A stretch of 6,167 bases of DNA from Candidatus Zixiibacteriota bacterium (GTDB taxonomy: Bacteria; Zixibacteria; MSB-5A5; CAIYYT01): assembly GCA_023134875.1 (NCBI GenBank), contig JAGLUH010000141.1:1-6167 (forward strand), given 5' to 3'. The notes beneath the pieces were generated by a model. The model had not been told where the DNA came from. It did no database searches and saw nothing but the letters and a program-made list of their open reading frames with translations. The translations under genes were made by a program, and so were the position numbers. How positions within the stretch are numbered: position 1 is the stretch's first letter; the number at the start of each line of letters is the position of its first letter. Shown here one piece after another: positions 6,088-6,167 of this stretch.

Positions 6088-6099
6088 GCGGTATACCGC
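6088..6099. repeat. 12-base perfect palindrome
   Basis: GCGGTATACCGC is self-complementary with no loop. It lies 75 bases upstream of the -35 element of the envelope operon and could be a protein-binding site. It contains ATACCGC, also part of the two ATACCGCCA copies near glnS (349-357, 389-397). If the minus-strand open frame from the right edge is a real gene, the palindrome lies inside it and may mean nothing. Confidence 0.25.
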
Positions 6100-6129
6100 C
6101 CCTTTTTGAAAGAGATCATTAGCCCGTAG

Positions 6130-6160
6130 GTCGCGATTTCCTGGAGCGTGACAATCCAGG
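6130..6160. repeat. Imperfect hairpin, possible interspersed repeat copy
   Basis: Two alternative pairings share this stretch. GTCGCG (6130-6135) pairs with CGTGAC (6147-6152) with one G-U pair, and CCTGGA (6140-6145) pairs perfectly with TCCAGG (6155-6160). The form GTAGG-TCGCG-loop-CGTGACA resembles the short intergenic GTAGGG-type hairpin repeats found in many copies in some bacterial genomes. That resemblance is from memory, and one copy at a window edge cannot prove it. Confidence 0.22.
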
Positions 6161-6167
6161 GATTGCA

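Larger units (their letters stand above)
6057..6167 (-). other. Unassigned open frame entering from right edge, ending TAATAA
   Basis: On the minus strand, 36 codons run open from the window edge to a TAA at 6059-6057, directly followed by a second in-frame TAA. The translation includes NPWIVTLQEIATYGLMISFK and ends LGSIFL. It could be the C-terminus of an upstream gene whose double stop lies about 44 bases before the -35 of the barrel gene. An open run of 36 codons is also quite possible by chance, and the first part coincides with an imperfect hairpin. I recognise no family and do not call it a gene. Confidence 0.2.

Overview
The window holds two gene clusters that point towards each other. 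A plus-strand translation cluster runs from about 428 to 2539. A minus-strand cell-envelope operon runs from 5978 down to 2590. At the left edge sits the start of a third unit, a minus-strand glnS cut by the window boundary.

Organism: the window comes from a bacterium of roughly middling GC with a Gram-negative (diderm) envelope. It has a PorV/UPF0164-type outer-membrane barrel, a lipoprotein parvulin chaperone and its own glutaminyl-tRNA synthetase. That combination fits the FCB group (Bacteroidota relatives such as the Zixibacteria or Caldithrix type) best. This is inference from family content, not a phylogenetic result. The genes with clear Shine-Dalgarno sites argue against typical Bacteroidetes.

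Left part (1-427): the first 70 codons of glnS read leftwards from 212. A divergent intergenic region of about 215 bases follows, with a perfect inverted repeat (373-386) and two copies of ATACCGCCA.

Plus-strand cluster (428-2539): a possible 31-residue leader-like ORF overlaps the next start by ATGA. Then come a small two-helix membrane protein resembling DUF3566, gltX (GTG start, GTGA overlap), and a 53-residue charged helical protein 2 bases after gltX. All are overlapping or nearly so, so one transcript is likely. GlnRS and GluRS, the two related class I synthetases for Gln and Glu, therefore lie back to back.

Minus-strand operon (5978-2590): a PorV-like barrel protein starts almost directly at a TTGACA/TATAAT promoter, suggesting a nearly leaderless mRNA. 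It is followed after 16 bases by a 603-residue lipoprotein with a SurA-like region and two parvulin domains. An integral-membrane protein of the dolichol/phytol/diacylglycerol kinase (CTP-dependent) family then overlaps it by 11 bases. The theme is outer-membrane protein biogenesis plus lipid phosphorylation.

Right edge (5979-6167): the promoter region, a 12-base palindrome and an imperfect hairpin. An unassigned open frame also runs in from the edge on the minus strand. I see no mobile element, CRISPR array, rRNA or tRNA gene. I see no clear novel system; the main points of interest are regulatory and small-ORF details.
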